A DNA stretch of 64,000 nucleotides from Ferrovaceae bacterium (GCA_027311025.1 DAICZS010000001.1:1-64000); one strand, 5' to 3'. Shown: positions 36,966 to 49,493, counted from the first letter of the stretch. Translations and numbers: made by a program. Notes: generated by a model not told the origin, from the sequence alone.

Positions 36966-39900
36966 TTGAACCATGTTTCGACGCCCCCCCGTCAGGGCTT
37001 GTATGACCCTGCCCACGAACACGATGCCTGTGGTGTGGGATTTGTCGCCCATATCAAGGGGGTCCAGAGCCATGCCATTGTCCAGCAGGGGCTCAAGATC
37101 CTGGAAAACCTGACGCACCGCGGGGCCACCGGGGCTGACCCCCTGGCCGGCGATGGCGCCGGAATCCTGATTCAAATGCCGGACGCGTTCCTGCGCAAGG
37201 AGGCGGCCGCACGCCAGATCACCCTGCCCGCACTGGGCGAATATGCTGTCGGCATGGTGTTTTTGCCCCAGGATCCTGCAGCGCGGACAGCCTGTGAGCA
37301 AATCCTGACGCAATGCGCCACCGAGGAAGGCCAAATTGTCCTGGGCTGGCGCGATGTCCCTACCGACAATCACGGCCTGGGCGAGAGCGTCAGGCTGGTG
37401 GAGCCCGTGATCCGGCAGCTTTTCCTGGCCCGTGGTCCCCAATGCCCCGATCAGGACGCCTTTGAACGCAAACTGTTCGTGCTGCGCAAGCGCGCCGAAC
37501 ATCTGGTTGCAAAACAAGGCATTGGACGCACCCAGTTTTACCTGCCCTCGCTCTCGTCACGTACCCTCATCTACAAGGGCATGCTGCTTGCCGACCAGGT
37601 GGGTCAGTATTACGGCGACCTGAATGATCCCACCATGGTTTCGGCGCTGGCCCTGGTCCATCAGCGCTTTTCCACCAACACCTTCCCCACCTGGGATCTG
37701 GCGCATCCCTTCCGGATGATTGCCCACAACGGAGAAATCAACACCCTGCGCGGCAACGTCAACTGGATGGCCGCGCGACGGGGTGCTACGGCCTCCTCCT
37801 TCCTGGGCGAAGACCTGGACAAGATCTGGCCGCTCATCGTGGAAGGCCAGTCGGATTCAGCCTGTTTTGACAATGCGCTGGAGTTGCTGGTGGCTGGCGG
37901 GTACCCCCTGGTACAGGCCATGACGATGCTGATCCCCGAGGCTTGGGCGGGCAACCCGCTCATGGACGAGGAGCGGCGCGCCTATTACGAATACCATGCG
38001 GCCCTGATGGAGCCCTGGGATGGGCCCGCCGCCGTGGCCTTCACCGATGGCCGCCAGATCGGTGCCACCCTGGACCGGAATGGGTTGCGGCCTGCCCGTT
38101 ATTTGCAGACCAGCGACGACATCGTGTTGATGGCCTCGGAAATGGGCGTGCTGGATATCCCGCAAAGCAAGATCATCAAGAAATGGCGCCTGCAACCGGG
38201 CAAGATGCTCCTGATCGATCTGGAGCAGGGGCGCATCGTCAGCGATGCCGAACTCAAGCAGCAACTGTCGGCTGCACATCCCTACCGCCAGTGGCTGTCC
38301 AAAACCCAGACCCGCATCGAGGATCTGCCTGCCGCTCCCGCGGCGGCGGCGCAGCAGTCGAAGGTCTCGCTGCTGGATCAGCAACAGGCTTTTGGCTACA
38401 CCGAAGAAGAACTCAAGTTTCTGCTGGCTCCCATGGCAGCCAGCGGCCAGGAAGCCGTCGGCTCGATGGGTGACGACACGCCGCTGGCCGTGCTGTCGAA
38501 TCGGCCCAAGACGCTCTACCAGTATTTCAGGCAGCTGTTTGCCCAGGTCACCAACCCGCCCATCGATCCCATCCGTGAAGAGCTGGTCATGTCCCTGGTG
38601 TCGTTCATCGGCCCCAGACCCAACCTGTTGGGATTTGATGCGGCCAGCCCCCAGCCCCGCCTGGAAGTCAGCCAGCCTGTCCTGACGCCGGAAGACATGG
38701 AAAAGATCAGGGTGATATCCGGTTTCACCCAGGGTCAGTTTCGCTCTGCGACGCTGTCCATCTGCTACCCGGTCACCGAAGGAGCCGCCGGCATGTCGCA
38801 TGCCCTGGAAGCGCTCTGCCAGGCCGTCCTGGCTGCAGTTCGCGAGGGCAGCAACATCCTGATCCTCTCCGATCGCGACATGGATGCACAACGGCTGGCG
38901 ATCCCGGCGCTGCTGGCCACCGCCGCCGTCCACCATCATCTGGTGAAAAATGGCCTGCGTACCAGCACCGGAATCGTCGTGGAAACGGGCTCTGCCCGTG
39001 AAGTACACCATTTTGCCCTGCTGGCCGGATACGGCGCTGAAGCCGTGCACCCCTACCTTGCCTTTGAGACCCTGGCCGTCATGGGCCACTACCTGCCCCA
39101 GGACCTGGAACTCAAGGAAGCCCGCAAACGCTACGTCAAGGCCGTTTCCAAGGGATTGCTCAAGGTCATGTCCAAGATGGGCATCTCCACCTACCAATCC
39201 TATTGCGGGGCGCAGATTTTTGAAGCCATCGGGCTCAACTCCGAGTTTGTCAAACATTACTTCGTCGGCACCGCCAGCACCGTGGAAGGCATTGGCCTGT
39301 CTGAAGTGGCTGAAGAATCGCTGCGCTTGCACCAGCAGGCTTTCTCGGATGCGCCGCTGTATCGTGACGCCCTGGACGCTGGCGGCGAATACGCCTACCG
39401 CATCCGCGGTGAAGCCCACATGTGGACGCCCGAAAGCATCTCGAAGCTTCAGAACGCCACGCGCACGGGGAACTACAGCACCTATCGCGAATATGCCAAG
39501 GCCATCAACGACCAGTCCCAGCGGCTGATGACCCTGCGCGGGCTGTTTGAAATCAGGCACGCCGACCAGCCCATCCCGCTCTCCGAGGTGGAACCCGCAC
39601 ACGCCATCGTCAAACGCTTTGCCACGGGCGCCATGTCTCTGGGCTCCATTTCCCATGAGGCGCACAGCACGCTGGCCATTGCGATGAACCGCATCGGCGG
39701 CAAATCCAATACCGGCGAGGGCGGAGAAGATCCACAACGCTTCAAGCCCCTGCCCAACGGCGATTCCATGCGTTCGGCCATCAAGCAGGTGGCTTCCGGG
39801 CGCTTTGGGGTGACCGCCGAGTACCTGGTCAATGCCGATGACATCCAGATCAAGATGGCCCAAGGCGCCAAGCCCGGCGAAGGCGGCCAGCTGCCGGGGC

Positions 39901-41597
39901 ACAAGGTCAGCAAATACATCGGCAAGCTGCGTCATTCAGTGCCCGGTGTCGGCCTGATATCGCCGCCACCGCACCATGATATTTATTCGATTGAAGATCT
40001 GGCTCAATTGATCCACGATCTCAAGAACGTCAATTCGGGGGCCCGCATCAGCGTCAAACTGGTTTCCGAGATCGGCGTGGGCACAATCGCCGCGGGTGTT
40101 TCCAAGGCCCATGCGGATCATGTGACCATCTCCGGGCATGACGGCGGTACCGGCGCCTCCCCGCTCTCCTCCATCAAGTATGCCGGCTCACCCTGGGAGC
40201 TGGGGCTGGCCGAGACCCAGCAAACACTGGTGCTCAACCGCCTGCGCGGTCGCATTTGCGTCCAGGCGGATGGCCAGATGAAAACGGGGCGCGACGTGGT
40301 GGTCGGTGCCTTGCTGGGCGCCGACGAATTCGGCTTTGCCACGGCCCCACTGGTGGTGGAGGGGTGCATCATGATGCGCAAATGCCACCTCAATACCTGC
40401 CCGGTTGGCGTGGCCACCCAGGATCCCGAGCTGATCAAGAAATTTACCGGACAGCCCGAGCACGTCATCAACTATTTCTTCTTCGTCGCTGAAGAGGTGC
40501 GCGAGTACATGGCCCAGATGGGCTTCCGCACCTTTGATGAGATGGTGGGTCGTGTCGACATGCTCGACATGAAGCAGGGCATTTCCCACTGGAAGGCGCG
40601 TGGCCTTGATTTCTCCCGCATCTTCCACAGCCCGGACATGCCCGGCAACGTGGCCCGCTCCTGGAAGGAGCGTCAGGACCACGGCCTGGGTCGCGCCCTG
40701 GACCACCAGTTGATTGCCCAGGCCAAACCCGCCCTCGAGCAACGACAACCCGTGATCATTGAAACGGCCGTACGCAACGTCAATCGCACGATCGGTGCCA
40801 TGTTGTCTGGAGAAGTGGCCCGCCGCCACGGCCATGCGGGGCTGCCCGACGACACCATCGTCGTCCGCGCCCACGGCACCGCGGGGCAAAGCTTTGGCGC
40901 CTTCCTGGCGCATGGCATCACCATGGAACTGGAGGGCGAAGCCAACGATTATGTGGGCAAGGGCCTTTCTGGCGGGCGCATCGTGATCTACCCTGCGGCC
41001 AATTGTCCCATCAAGCCTGAAGAAAACATCATCGTCGGCAATACCGTGTTGTACGGTGCCGTAGGCGGCGAGTGTTATTTCCGCGGCGTTGCGGGCGAGC
41101 GCTTTGCCGTGCGCAATTCTGGCGCCACGGCAGTGGTGGAAGGCGTGGGCGACCATGGCTGTGAATACATGACCGGCGGCACCGTGGTGGTGCTTGGTGA
41201 AGCGGGCCGCAACTTTGCCGCGGGCATGAGTGGCGGGGTGGCCTACGTCCTGGACGAGGCCGGCGATTTCGAGCACCGTTGCAACCTGGCCATGGTGGAG
41301 CTCGAACCCATTCCCGAAGAAGACAATGCCTCGGAAGAATCCCGCGGCAATCTCGACAGCCATGGCAAGGTGAAGGTCAACCACCTGGGCGAGCGTGACT
41401 GCGTGCTTCTGAAGAAGCTCATCGAAAACCATCTTCACTATACCAACAGCAGCCGGGCGCGTGACATCCTGGATCACTGGGATCAGTTCCTGCCCCGCTT
41501 CGTCAAGGTCATGCCCATGGAATACCGCAGGGCCCTGATGGAGCTGGCAGCCGAACAGCAACAGGATGCAGAACGGAGACCAGATCACCATGGGTAA
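36966..41597 (+). CDS. gltB: Glutamate synthase (NADPH) large subunit
   Basis: [13 protein letters not shown] (Cys nucleophile), FMN/3Fe-4S region [16 protein letters not shown] start. Confidence 0.97.
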   Translation: MNHVSTPPRQGLYDPAHEHDACGVGFVAHIKGVQSHAIVQQGLKILENLTHRGATGADPLAGDGAGILIQMPDAFLRKEAAARQITLPALGEYAVGMVFLPQDPAARTACEQILTQCATEEGQIVLGWRDVPTDNHGLGESVRLVEPVIRQLFLARGPQCPDQDAFERKLFVLRKRAEHLVAKQGIGRTQFYLPSLSSRTLIYKGMLLADQVGQYYGDLNDPTMVSALALVHQRFSTNTFPTWDLAHPFRMIAHNGEINTLRGNVNWMAARRGATASSFLGEDLDKIWPLIVEGQSDSACFDNALELLVAGGYPLVQAMTMLIPEAWAGNPLMDEERRAYYEYHAALMEPWDGPAAVAFTDGRQIGATLDRNGLRPARYLQTSDDIVLMASEMGVLDIPQSKIIKKWRLQPGKMLLIDLEQGRIVSDAELKQQLSAAHPYRQWLSKTQTRIEDLPAAPAAAAQQSKVSLLDQQQAFGYTEEELKFLLAPMAASGQEAVGSMGDDTPLAVLSNRPKTLYQYFRQLFAQVTNPPIDPIREELVMSLVSFIGPRPNLLGFDAASPQPRLEVSQPVLTPEDMEKIRVISGFTQGQFRSATLSICYPVTEGAAGMSHALEALCQAVLAAVREGSNILILSDRDMDAQRLAIPALLATAAVHHHLVKNGLRTSTGIVVETGSAREVHHFALLAGYGAEAVHPYLAFETLAVMGHYLPQDLELKEARKRYVKAVSKGLLKVMSKMGISTYQSYCGAQIFEAIGLNSEFVKHYFVGTASTVEGIGLSEVAEESLRLHQQAFSDAPLYRDALDAGGEYAYRIRGEAHMWTPESISKLQNATRTGNYSTYREYAKAINDQSQRLMTLRGLFEIRHADQPIPLSEVEPAHAIVKRFATGAMSLGSISHEAHSTLAIAMNRIGGKSNTGEGGEDPQRFKPLPNGDSMRSAIKQVASGRFGVTAEYLVNADDIQIKMAQGAKPGEGGQLPGHKVSKYIGKLRHSVPGVGLISPPPHHDIYSIEDLAQLIHDLKNVNSGARISVKLVSEIGVGTIAAGVSKAHADHVTISGHDGGTGASPLSSIKYAGSPWELGLAETQQTLVLNRLRGRICVQADGQMKTGRDVVVGALLGADEFGFATAPLVVEGCIMMRKCHLNTCPVGVATQDPELIKKFTGQPEHVINYFFFVAEEVREYMAQMGFRTFDEMVGRVDMLDMKQGISHWKARGLDFSRIFHSPDMPGNVARSWKERQDHGLGRALDHQLIAQAKPALEQRQPVIIETAVRNVNRTIGAMLSGEVARRHGHAGLPDDTIVVRAHGTAGQSFGAFLAHGITMELEGEANDYVGKGLSGGRIVIYPAANCPIKPEENIIVGNTVLYGAVGGECYFRGVAGERFAVRNSGATAVVEGVGDHGCEYMTGGTVVVLGEAGRNFAAGMSGGVAYVLDEAGDFEHRCNLAMVELEPIPEEDNASEESRGNLDSHGKVKVNHLGERDCVLLKKLIENHLHYTNSSRARDILDHWDQFLPRFVKVMPMEYRRALMELAAEQQQDAERRPDHHG

Positions 41598-43026
41598 AAT
41601 CACCGGCTTCATGGAAATCAAACGGCAGGATCCAGCATCCTTGCCGCCGTCCGAGCGTATCGGGTTTTACCGCGAATTCACCTTGCCCCTGACGGATGCG
41701 GATGTCAGCCGCCAGGGTGCGCGTTGCATGGATTGCGGCATTCCATTCTGCCAAACGGGCTGCCCGGTCAATAACATCATCCCGGACTGGAACGACCTGG
41801 TGTACCGCGGTTTTTGGAAAGAGGCCCTGGACTCCCTGCATTCCACCAACAACTTTCCGGAGTTTACGGGTCGCATCTGTCCTGCGCCCTGCGAAGCAGC
41901 CTGCGTCCTCAACATCAATGATGATGCCGTCACGATCAAGAACATCGAGCACAGCATCATTGACAAAGGCTGGGAATCAGGCTGGGTTCAACCCCAGGTT
42001 GCCCAGCACAAGACCGGGAAACGCGTGGCCGTGGTCGGTTCGGGGCCTGCCGGCATGGCCGCTGCCCAGCAGCTGGCCCGTGCGGGGCATGCCGTGGTGC
42101 TGTTCGAGAAGAACGATCGCATCGGCGGGTTGTTGCGCTATGGCATTCCCGATTTCAAGATGGAAAAGCACCTGATAGACCGTCGCATGGCACAGATGGC
42201 GGCGGAGGGTGTCGAGTTTCGGACCAACCAGCATGTGGGCGTGACGGTGGAAGCCTCGGCCCTGCTGGCTGATTTCGATGCCGTGGTCCTGACCGGTGGT
42301 TCTGAACAGCCGCGCGATCTCAACGTACCCGGACGCGAGCTCAACGGCGTGCACTTTGCCATGTCGTTTCTGCCGCAACAAAACAAACGCAATGCCGGAG
42401 ATGAAGTCACCCATCCGATCCTGGCCACCGGCAAGCACGTGGTGGTGATCGGCGGCGGCGATACGGGTTCGGATTGCGTCGGCACCTCCATCCGCCAGGG
42501 TGCGGCTTCAGTCACGCAGTTTGAATTGATGCCCCGCCCTCCCGAAAAGGAAAACAAACCCCTCGTCTGGCCCAATTACCCCATGAAACTGCGGACGTCT
42601 TCCTCACAGGAGGAGGGCTGCAACCGCGACTGGAGCGTGGCCACGAAAGCCTTCAAGGGCAGCGATGGCCGCCTCGAGAAACTTCAGGCCGTGCGCCTGG
42701 AGTGGAAACAGGATGGCAACGGCCAGATGGCCATGTCCGAGGTTGCGGGTTCAGAATTCGAGATCAAGGCGGATCTGGTGCTGCTGGCCATGGGCTATCT
42801 GCACCCGGTCCACGCAGGACTGCTGCAGCAGCTCGGCGTGGCCCTCGATGCACGCGGCAATGTGGCAGCCAATACCGAACAGTATCAAACCTCGCTTCCC
42901 AAAGTGTTTGCCGCAGGCGACATGCGTCGTGGCCAGTCCCTGGTGGTCTGGGCCATTCGTGAAGGTCGCCAGGTGGCACGCGCAGTGGATGAATTCCTCA
43001 TGGGCAGTTCCAGCCTTCCCCGATAA
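41590..43026 (+). CDS. gltD: Glutamate synthase (NADPH) small subunit
   Basis: [54 protein letters not shown]. Confidence 0.97.
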   Translation: MGKITGFMEIKRQDPASLPPSERIGFYREFTLPLTDADVSRQGARCMDCGIPFCQTGCPVNNIIPDWNDLVYRGFWKEALDSLHSTNNFPEFTGRICPAPCEAACVLNINDDAVTIKNIEHSIIDKGWESGWVQPQVAQHKTGKRVAVVGSGPAGMAAAQQLARAGHAVVLFEKNDRIGGLLRYGIPDFKMEKHLIDRRMAQMAAEGVEFRTNQHVGVTVEASALLADFDAVVLTGGSEQPRDLNVPGRELNGVHFAMSFLPQQNKRNAGDEVTHPILATGKHVVVIGGGDTGSDCVGTSIRQGAASVTQFELMPRPPEKENKPLVWPNYPMKLRTSSSQEEGCNRDWSVATKAFKGSDGRLEKLQAVRLEWKQDGNGQMAMSEVAGSEFEIKADLVLLAMGYLHPVHAGLLQQLGVALDARGNVAANTEQYQTSLPKVFAAGDMRRGQSLVVWAIREGRQVARAVDEFLMGSSSLPR

Positions 43027-43034
43027 GGGCCAGC

Positions 43035-44090
43035 ATGCTCCAAAACGATACCTTTCTCAAAGCGCTGTTGCGCCAACCCACGGCGTATACCCCCCTTTGG
43101 ATCATGCGTCAGGCAGGCCGTTACCTGCCGGAATACAATGCCACGCGGGCACGCGCAGGCAGCTTTCTGGATCTGTGCAAGAATCCTGACCTGGCCACTG
43201 AAGTCACGCTGCAGCCACTGGCGCGCTACCCCCTGGATGCCGCCATCCTGTTTTCCGACATCCTGACCATTCCCGATGCCATGGGACTAGGCCTCTATTT
43301 TGCCGAGGGCGAAGGTCCCAAGCTGGAGCGCCCGCTGCGCGATGAATGGGAAGTGCGCAACCTCACGGCCCCTGACCCCACCGAACATCTGCGCTATGTC
43401 CTGGATGCTGTGGCCCAGATCAGGAAAGCCCTGGGGGGGGCCGTGCCCCTGATCGGCTTTTCAGGCAGCCCGTTTACCCTGGCCTGCTACATGGTGGAAG
43501 GCGGGGGCTCGGATGATTTCAGGCACATCAAGGGCATGCTGTACCGGCGCCCCGATTTGCTGCACCATATCCTGGAAATCACCACCGAGGCCGTCATTCT
43601 CTATCTGAATGCCCAGATCGCCGCCGGAGCCCAGGCCGTGATGGTGTTTGACACCTGGGGCGGAACCCTGACCACGCCGGCCTACCACGAGTTTTCCCTG
43701 GCCTACCTGTCGCGCATCGCAGCCGGCCTGACGCGGCATGCGGAGGGGCGTCGCGTTCCCAGCATTGTGTTTACCAAGGGTGGCGGCTTATGGCTTGAGG
43801 CCATTGCCGAGGCCGGTTTTGATGCCGTAGGTCTGGACTGGACCACGGACATGGCTGCAGCCCGTCGTCGCATCGGGGATCGTGTTGCGCTGCAGGGCAA
43901 CATGGACCCCTCCGTCCTCTTTGGCACCCCCGAAGTCATTCGCCGCGAGGTGGCCCGTATTCTCGAAGGATTTGGCCCTGGCGACGGTCATGTGTTCAAT
44001 TTGGGCCATGGCATTTCGCGCTTTACCGACCCTGAAAATGTTGCTGCCATGGTGGAAGCCGTACACGCATTAAGTCGCAAATCCCGTTGA
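43035..44090 (+). CDS. hemE: Uroporphyrinogen decarboxylase
   Basis: [52 protein letters not shown]. Confidence 0.97.
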   Translation: MLQNDTFLKALLRQPTAYTPLWIMRQAGRYLPEYNATRARAGSFLDLCKNPDLATEVTLQPLARYPLDAAILFSDILTIPDAMGLGLYFAEGEGPKLERPLRDEWEVRNLTAPDPTEHLRYVLDAVAQIRKALGGAVPLIGFSGSPFTLACYMVEGGGSDDFRHIKGMLYRRPDLLHHILEITTEAVILYLNAQIAAGAQAVMVFDTWGGTLTTPAYHEFSLAYLSRIAAGLTRHAEGRRVPSIVFTKGGGLWLEAIAEAGFDAVGLDWTTDMAAARRRIGDRVALQGNMDPSVLFGTPEVIRREVARILEGFGPGDGHVFNLGHGISRFTDPENVAAMVEAVHALSRKSR

Positions 44091-44124
44091 CAACGGAACG
44101 ATTCAGTGCATTGCTTCATTGTGC

Positions 44125-44133
44125 TTATGCACA
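44125..44133 (+). promoter_or_regulatory. DnaA-box consensus match TTATGCACA
   Basis: Exact TTATNCACA match in the hemE-priA spacer. Confidence 0.5.
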
Positions 44134-44285
44134 ATTGTAATCCCGTGGAAACAAATGCATAAAAATCAAGACACTTAGCGCATGTTTGCGCATAACTCAT
44201 TGATTTGTAAAGCGCATTTAATTTTACGGGGGGTGGCCTCAAAACATGGCCCCCACAAATGGATCACGAATTTCAGCCTGGCAGG

Positions 44286-44309
44286 GAGTTATGAACAGAG
44301 TTATCCACA
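44286..44309 (+). repeat. Tandem 12-mers GAGTTATGAACA / GAGTTATCCACA, the second holding DnaA-box consensus TTATCCACA (44301-44309)
   Basis: Read directly; back-to-back copies differing at 2 of 12 bases. Confidence 0.6.
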
Positions 44310-44360
44310 GCCCTGCCAGACCCGCGTTCCCAGCCAGAAAGCGCTGAAAACCCGCAACCC

Positions 44361-46343
44361 ATGCCGATTGTCCAGGTCGCTCTAGACATCCCCCTTGATC
44401 GCCTCTTTGATTACGAAGCGCCCACGGCCACGGCTGACGATGTGGGCCGGCGCGTCCTGGTCCCCTTTGGCCAGGAGCAGAAGGTCGGCATCATTCTGGC
44501 CGTCAATGCGACCTCGCTCCACCCCGTGGAACAGATCAAGCCAGTCAGTATCCTGTGGCGGGATGTGCCGGCCCTATCCGCATCGGATCTGGGCTTTTTG
44601 CGATTTTGCAGCGAGTACTATCACCATCCCCTGGGCCCGGTCGTACTCAACGCCTTGCCTCCGGGTTTGCGCAGGATTTCGGGCTGGACGCCCCCCAAGC
44701 GACAATCCAGACCCTCCGTACCGGAAGCAGTCGCTTTCCCGACACTGACGGCAGATCAGGCCGTGGCAGTGGCCGCCATCCGTTCGCAAGATGCCGGATT
44801 TCGGCCCTTTTTGCTCAAGGGCATTACAGGAAGCGGCAAAACCGAGGTTTATCTCAATGCCATCCAGCATTGGGTGCAACAGGGAAAGCAGGTACTGGTA
44901 CTGACCCCTGAGATCAACCTCACGCCACAGTTTGAAATGCGCTTCCGCCAGCGATTACCCGACATGTCGATGGTGAGCCTGCATAGCAATCTGGGCGAGA
45001 AAGAACGCGTCACGCGTTGGCTCAAGGCACAAAGTGGCGAGGCTTCGGTCATTCTGGGCACGCGCCTGGCGGTACTCTGCCCCATTCCCCGCCTGGGCCT
45101 CATCGTGGTGGACGAGGAACATGACGCCTCGTACAAGCAGCAGGAAGGTCTGCGTTATTCGGCGCGTGACCTGGCCATCGTTCGCGCCCGGATGCTGCAG
45201 ATTCCGGTGGTGTTGGGATCAGCCACACCGGCACTGGAGTCCTGGTGGAACAGTCAGTCGGGCCGGTATCAACTGCTCACGTTATCGCAACGGGCCCAGC
45301 CCGGCGCACGCCTGCCGCTGATCGAAATGATTGCCGCCCCGCCCAGGCATTCGTCCCAGTCAATTGCAAAACCCCTTTTGACGGCATTGGGACAACGCCT
45401 GGCGCGCGCAGAGCAAAGCCTGGTCTTCATCAACCGACGCGGCTACGCACCCGTGCTGCTGTGTGGCCAATGCGGCTGGGTCTGCGCGTGTGACCGCTGT
45501 AGCGCGCGCATGGTGGTGCACCTGCGGGCCCGCCAATTGCGCTGCCATCATTGTGGCGATCAGCGCCCCATTCCCACGCACTGTCCGGAATGCGGCAATA
45601 CCCGCCTGGAATCCACGGGAGAGGGCACGCAGAAAATTGAAGCGCAATTGCGCGAACAGTTCCCCAGCGCAAGGATTCTTCGCGTGGACAGTGATTCGCT
45701 ATCGCGGCGCGACGCCTGGGCTGAGACGGCAACGGCCATTCAGGAAGGGGGCGTGGACATCATCGTCGGAACCCAGATCATGGTCAAAGGTCATGATTTT
45801 CCAAAAATCACCCTGGTGGCGGCACTCAATGTGGATGGCGCGCTTTTCAGCAGTGACTTCCGGGGCAGCGAGCGCCTGTTTTCACAACTGGTTCAGGTGG
45901 CAGGCCGCGCAGGACGTGCAGACCGGCCGGGCGAGGTGATGATTCAGACGGCCTTTCCGGACCACCCCTTGTTTGGCGCGCTGCTGCAGCATGATTACGA
46001 GGCCTTTGCCCAGCGCGAGCTGGAACAAAGACGCCTGGCCGGGTTCCCTCCCTTTATGTATCAGGCCATTCTTCGTGCTGCTGCCGAAAACCCCGACCAT
46101 GTGGCATCGTTCATGGCCGAGGCGGTGCAAAAAGCCCGCCCCCTTGCGGAGGGCATCGAGATCTATGACCCGGTCCCTGCACCCATGGCCCGGCTGGCGG
46201 GCAAAACCCGCATGCAGTTGCTGGCGCAGTGCAGTCATCGTGGTCGGCTTCAGGCTTTTTTGACGACCTGGCAAAACCATTTGTTCGCCATGGCGCGCTC
46301 CCGTGTCAGCTGGGTACTGGATGTGGACCCTCTGGAATTATGA
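44361..46343 (+). CDS. priA: Primosomal protein N' (replication restart helicase)
   Basis: LLKGITGSGKTEVYLNAI, DEEHDASYKQQEGLRYSARDLA, zinc-binding CGQCGWVCACDRC. Confidence 0.96.
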   Translation: MPIVQVALDIPLDRLFDYEAPTATADDVGRRVLVPFGQEQKVGIILAVNATSLHPVEQIKPVSILWRDVPALSASDLGFLRFCSEYYHHPLGPVVLNALPPGLRRISGWTPPKRQSRPSVPEAVAFPTLTADQAVAVAAIRSQDAGFRPFLLKGITGSGKTEVYLNAIQHWVQQGKQVLVLTPEINLTPQFEMRFRQRLPDMSMVSLHSNLGEKERVTRWLKAQSGEASVILGTRLAVLCPIPRLGLIVVDEEHDASYKQQEGLRYSARDLAIVRARMLQIPVVLGSATPALESWWNSQSGRYQLLTLSQRAQPGARLPLIEMIAAPPRHSSQSIAKPLLTALGQRLARAEQSLVFINRRGYAPVLLCGQCGWVCACDRCSARMVVHLRARQLRCHHCGDQRPIPTHCPECGNTRLESTGEGTQKIEAQLREQFPSARILRVDSDSLSRRDAWAETATAIQEGGVDIIVGTQIMVKGHDFPKITLVAALNVDGALFSSDFRGSERLFSQLVQVAGRAGRADRPGEVMIQTAFPDHPLFGALLQHDYEAFAQRELEQRRLAGFPPFMYQAILRAAAENPDHVASFMAEAVQKARPLAEGIEIYDPVPAPMARLAGKTRMQLLAQCSHRGRLQAFLTTWQNHLFAMARSRVSWVLDVDPLEL

Positions 46344-46391
46344 TCGCCGCCACCAAGCCCCTTATAATGTCCTATTGAAAAGACGATCCTG

Positions 46392-48167
46392 ATGACTGAA
46401 TCTCACACCCCTACCCTGCAAGCGCGCATCGTCGCCCTGCTTCGCCATGCCGTCCGTACGGTTGCCCCGGACAGTGAAGCCGAAATCCTTCTGGAACGGC
46501 CGCGTCAGGCCGACCACGGCGAGTTTGCCTGCACCCTGGCGCTGCAACTGGCCAAAACCACGCGCCGCCCGCCCCGCGAACTGGCCCTGGCCCTGGTCGC
46601 CGCCGTGCCACCCTCGGACCTGGTTGAAAGAATCGAGGTGGCTGGCCCCGGTTTCATCAACGTTTTTCTGACGGCCGCAGCCAAGCAGTCCGTGGTCACG
46701 GCGGTGCTGCGCACAAGCAACGCGTGGGGCCGGGTGGATCTAGGGCGGCAACGCCGCGTCCAGGTGGAATTCGTCTCCAGCAACCCCACTGGTCCGCTGC
46801 ATGTGGGACACGGCCGGGGGGCCGCCTTTGGTGCTTCCCTGGCCAATATTCTGGACAAGGCAGGCTACCGCGTTCAGCGCGAATATTACGTCAATGATGC
46901 AGGTCGCCAGATGGACATTCTGGCGGTTTCAACCTGGTTGCGTTACCTGACCGGTTTTGGTTCACGCATCCCCTTTCCACCCAACGGCTATCAGGGAGAC
47001 TATGTCGCTGACATGGCGCAGCGCCTGCGCCATGTCGAGAACACGCGCCTTGTCCGGCCCGACGAGGCCGTCCTGCGCGGCACACCCGGCATTGCCGTCA
47101 GGCAGGCCGATGAGGATCAGGCCGCTGACGATCAAAACGAAACCCATATGGACATATTGATCGCCAACGCCAAGTCCCTGCTGGGAGAGGATTACCGCGT
47201 GGTGCACCAGCTTGCCCTGCATGAGCAGCTGGCCGATTGCCGCGGAGATCTGGAAGCATTTGGCGTGATATTTGACGAATGGTTTTCCGAGCAATCGCTG
47301 TACGACGACGGCTCTGTGGCCCGGGTCGTGGAACAATTGACGACGGCTGGCCATGTTTACGAGCAGGACGGTGCTCGCTGGTTTCGTTCCAGCGCCTTTG
47401 GGGATGAAAAGGATCGCGTGGTTCAGCGGGAAAACGGCATTTTCACCTACTTTGCATCAGACATTGCCTACCATGCCAACAAGCTGGCCCGCGGCTTTGA
47501 CCTCATCGTGGACGTCTGGGGTGCCGACCATCACGGCTACATTCCGCGCGTCAAAGCGGCACTGATGGCACTGGGGCTTCCGGCAGAACGGTTGCAGGTG
47601 CCGCTGGTCCAGTTCGTCAGCCTCTACCGTCATGGCACCAAAGCCCAAATGTCCACCCGCAAGGGGCAATTTGTAACCCTGCGCGAACTTCGCACGGAGG
47701 TGGGTCGGGACGCCGCCCGATTCTTCTATGTGCTGCGCAAATCCGACCAGCACCTCGATTTTGATCTCGATCTCGCCAAATCGGAAAGCAATGACAACCC
47801 CGTATATTATGTCCAGTACGCTCACGCACGCATTCACAGCGTCCTGGCAAAATGGGGCGGTGACCCGGGCCTGCTGGCACAGGCTGCCCTTGCCCCGCTC
47901 CACAGCCCGCAAGAGTTTGCCCTGATGCAATGGTTGCGGGAGTATCCCGAGACCATCGAACTGGCTGCGCGCGAATATGCGCCTCATATGGTGGCCTTTT
48001 ACCTCAAGGATCTCGCAGCAGCCCTGCACAGTTATTACAATGCAGTGCAGTTTTTGGTGGATGATGAACCGCTGAAACTGGCGAGACTGGCGTTGATCAC
48101 TGCCGTGGCGACGGTGCTTCGCGATGGACTGGCGCTACTGGGCGTCAGTGCACCGGAAACAATGTAA
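46392..48167 (+). CDS. argS: Arginyl-tRNA synthetase
   Basis: VEFVSSNPTGPLHVGHGRGAAFG, MSTRKGQFVTL. Confidence 0.97.
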   Translation: MTESHTPTLQARIVALLRHAVRTVAPDSEAEILLERPRQADHGEFACTLALQLAKTTRRPPRELALALVAAVPPSDLVERIEVAGPGFINVFLTAAAKQSVVTAVLRTSNAWGRVDLGRQRRVQVEFVSSNPTGPLHVGHGRGAAFGASLANILDKAGYRVQREYYVNDAGRQMDILAVSTWLRYLTGFGSRIPFPPNGYQGDYVADMAQRLRHVENTRLVRPDEAVLRGTPGIAVRQADEDQAADDQNETHMDILIANAKSLLGEDYRVVHQLALHEQLADCRGDLEAFGVIFDEWFSEQSLYDDGSVARVVEQLTTAGHVYEQDGARWFRSSAFGDEKDRVVQRENGIFTYFASDIAYHANKLARGFDLIVDVWGADHHGYIPRVKAALMALGLPAERLQVPLVQFVSLYRHGTKAQMSTRKGQFVTLRELRTEVGRDAARFFYVLRKSDQHLDFDLDLAKSESNDNPVYYVQYAHARIHSVLAKWGGDPGLLAQAALAPLHSPQEFALMQWLREYPETIELAAREYAPHMVAFYLKDLAAALHSYYNAVQFLVDDEPLKLARLALITAVATVLRDGLALLGVSAPETM

Positions 48168-48180
48168 GGATACTCAACCG

Positions 48181-48837
48181 ATGACGCAACGCTCTCCTGA
48201 ACCACGATCAAAGCCAGCGCCGACACCGGGCATGCCCTTTCTGAAGGGGCTGTTGCTCGGACTCGTCCTGGGCGTGGGGCTCTCCGCCGCCGTAGCGCTT
48301 TACGTCTCTCACATGCCCAGCCCCTTTGTGTCCCATTCCGCCCAGTTCTCAACGGCACCGGACAAACCCATTGCGGAAATGCCCGATATTTCACGACAGG
48401 GTCTGATGAATCCCAGCCCGGTGGGTGCTGGCAGCACTGCAGGTGCCGCACCACAAATTCCCGGCCCGGATCATGCTGGCCCTCCTGCCGTGGACGGCGC
48501 AGCACCTCCCCAGGCAGCAACAGCACCTTCAGCTCCCGAGGCCACCATTCCGCCCAAATCAGCAGAGCCCTCTGCCGTAACCTATTTTGTGCAAACGGGC
48601 GCATTTGGGAGGGAGTCCGAAGCTGAAAACCAGCGCGCCAACCTGGCCTTGATGGGCGTCGATGCTGTCGTACTCTCCCCCGAGGCGGGAGACAAATCGC
48701 TTTATCGCGTGCGCGTTGGCCCCATCGTGTCCGTGGACGAGGTCCGCACCCTGGTGGCCACGCTCAAAAATAATGGCATTTCCACGAACATCATCAAAGT
48801 GAGCTCGGTCAAACCCAAAGACGCATCATCCCGTTAA
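48181..48837 (+). CDS. SPOR domain-containing protein
   Basis: N-terminal TM FLKGLLLGLVLGVGLSAAVALYV, proline/alanine linker, C-terminal YFVQTGAFGRESEAENQRANLALMG SPOR repeat. Confidence 0.88.
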   Translation: MTQRSPEPRSKPAPTPGMPFLKGLLLGLVLGVGLSAAVALYVSHMPSPFVSHSAQFSTAPDKPIAEMPDISRQGLMNPSPVGAGSTAGAAPQIPGPDHAGPPAVDGAAPPQAATAPSAPEATIPPKSAEPSAVTYFVQTGAFGRESEAENQRANLALMGVDAVVLSPEAGDKSLYRVRVGPIVSVDEVRTLVATLKNNGISTNIIKVSSVKPKDASSR

Positions 48838-48854
48838 CTGGAGACAGAATCATC

Positions 48855-49493
48855 ATGAAATGGCTTTTCAAAGCATGCAGCATGCTCGTCATTGCCGGAT
48901 TTTTGGCTTCAACCACCGCCTTTGCCGCCGTCGTCGATCGGGACTATACGTTGGTGGTTCCTCCGCGTCCCACTGACTCGGGAAAGAAGGTGGAAGTGGT
49001 GGAAGTGTTTTCCTATGCCTGCCCGCATTGCAACTCGCTGGGTCCGATGATTGAACCTTGGGCCAAAAAGCTGCCGTCCAACGTGGTTTTCAAACGCATT
49101 CCGGTCAGTTTTGGGCGCTCGCAATGGACCACCCTCGCCAAAGCCTACTATGCGCTGGAAGCCATCAATGAAGTGGATCGGCTCCACCTCAAGATTTTTG
49201 CTGCCCTGCACACGGAAGGGATCAACCTCTCTGCACAGGACACCCTGTTTGACTGGATTGAAAAGCAGGGGGTCAATCGCCAGAAGTTTGTCGATGCGTT
49301 CAATTCCTTTGCCATCCAGAGCAAGGTGCAACGCGGCGACCAGAAAGCCATGGAATATGGCGTTGATGCGGTCCCGACCCTGATCGTTGATGGAAAGTTT
49401 CGTACCTCACCCAGCATGGCGGGGGGCAATGGCGCCCTCTTTCCCGTTCTGGACGACCTGATCCGTCAGGAAATCAAGTCCAGGGGACTGTAG
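48855..49493 (+). CDS. dsbA: Thiol:disulfide interchange protein DsbA
   Basis: Signal peptide, VEVFSYACPHCNSLGP active site (CPHC), cis-Pro region AVPTLIVDGKF. Confidence 0.93.
   Translation: MKWLFKACSMLVIAGFLASTTAFAAVVDRDYTLVVPPRPTDSGKKVEVVEVFSYACPHCNSLGPMIEPWAKKLPSNVVFKRIPVSFGRSQWTTLAKAYYALEAINEVDRLHLKIFAALHTEGINLSAQDTLFDWIEKQGVNRQKFVDAFNSFAIQSKVQRGDQKAMEYGVDAVPTLIVDGKFRTSPSMAGGNGALFPVLDDLIRQEIKSRGL

Noticed and set aside
37857-39935. 692-aa minus-strand ORF inside gltB, and others such as 40188-41621 and 16214-17440
   Set aside because: Antisense shadow ORFs of high-GC coding sequence; the translations show no recognisable domains, while the plus-strand genes are unambiguous.
44091-44360. 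Main chromosomal oriC at hemE-priA
   Set aside because: Genes on both sides run plus, and from 49.5 kb to the end nearly all run minus with parAB/gid/yidC order, pointing to an origin beyond 64000. Kept only as a possible DnaA-binding site.
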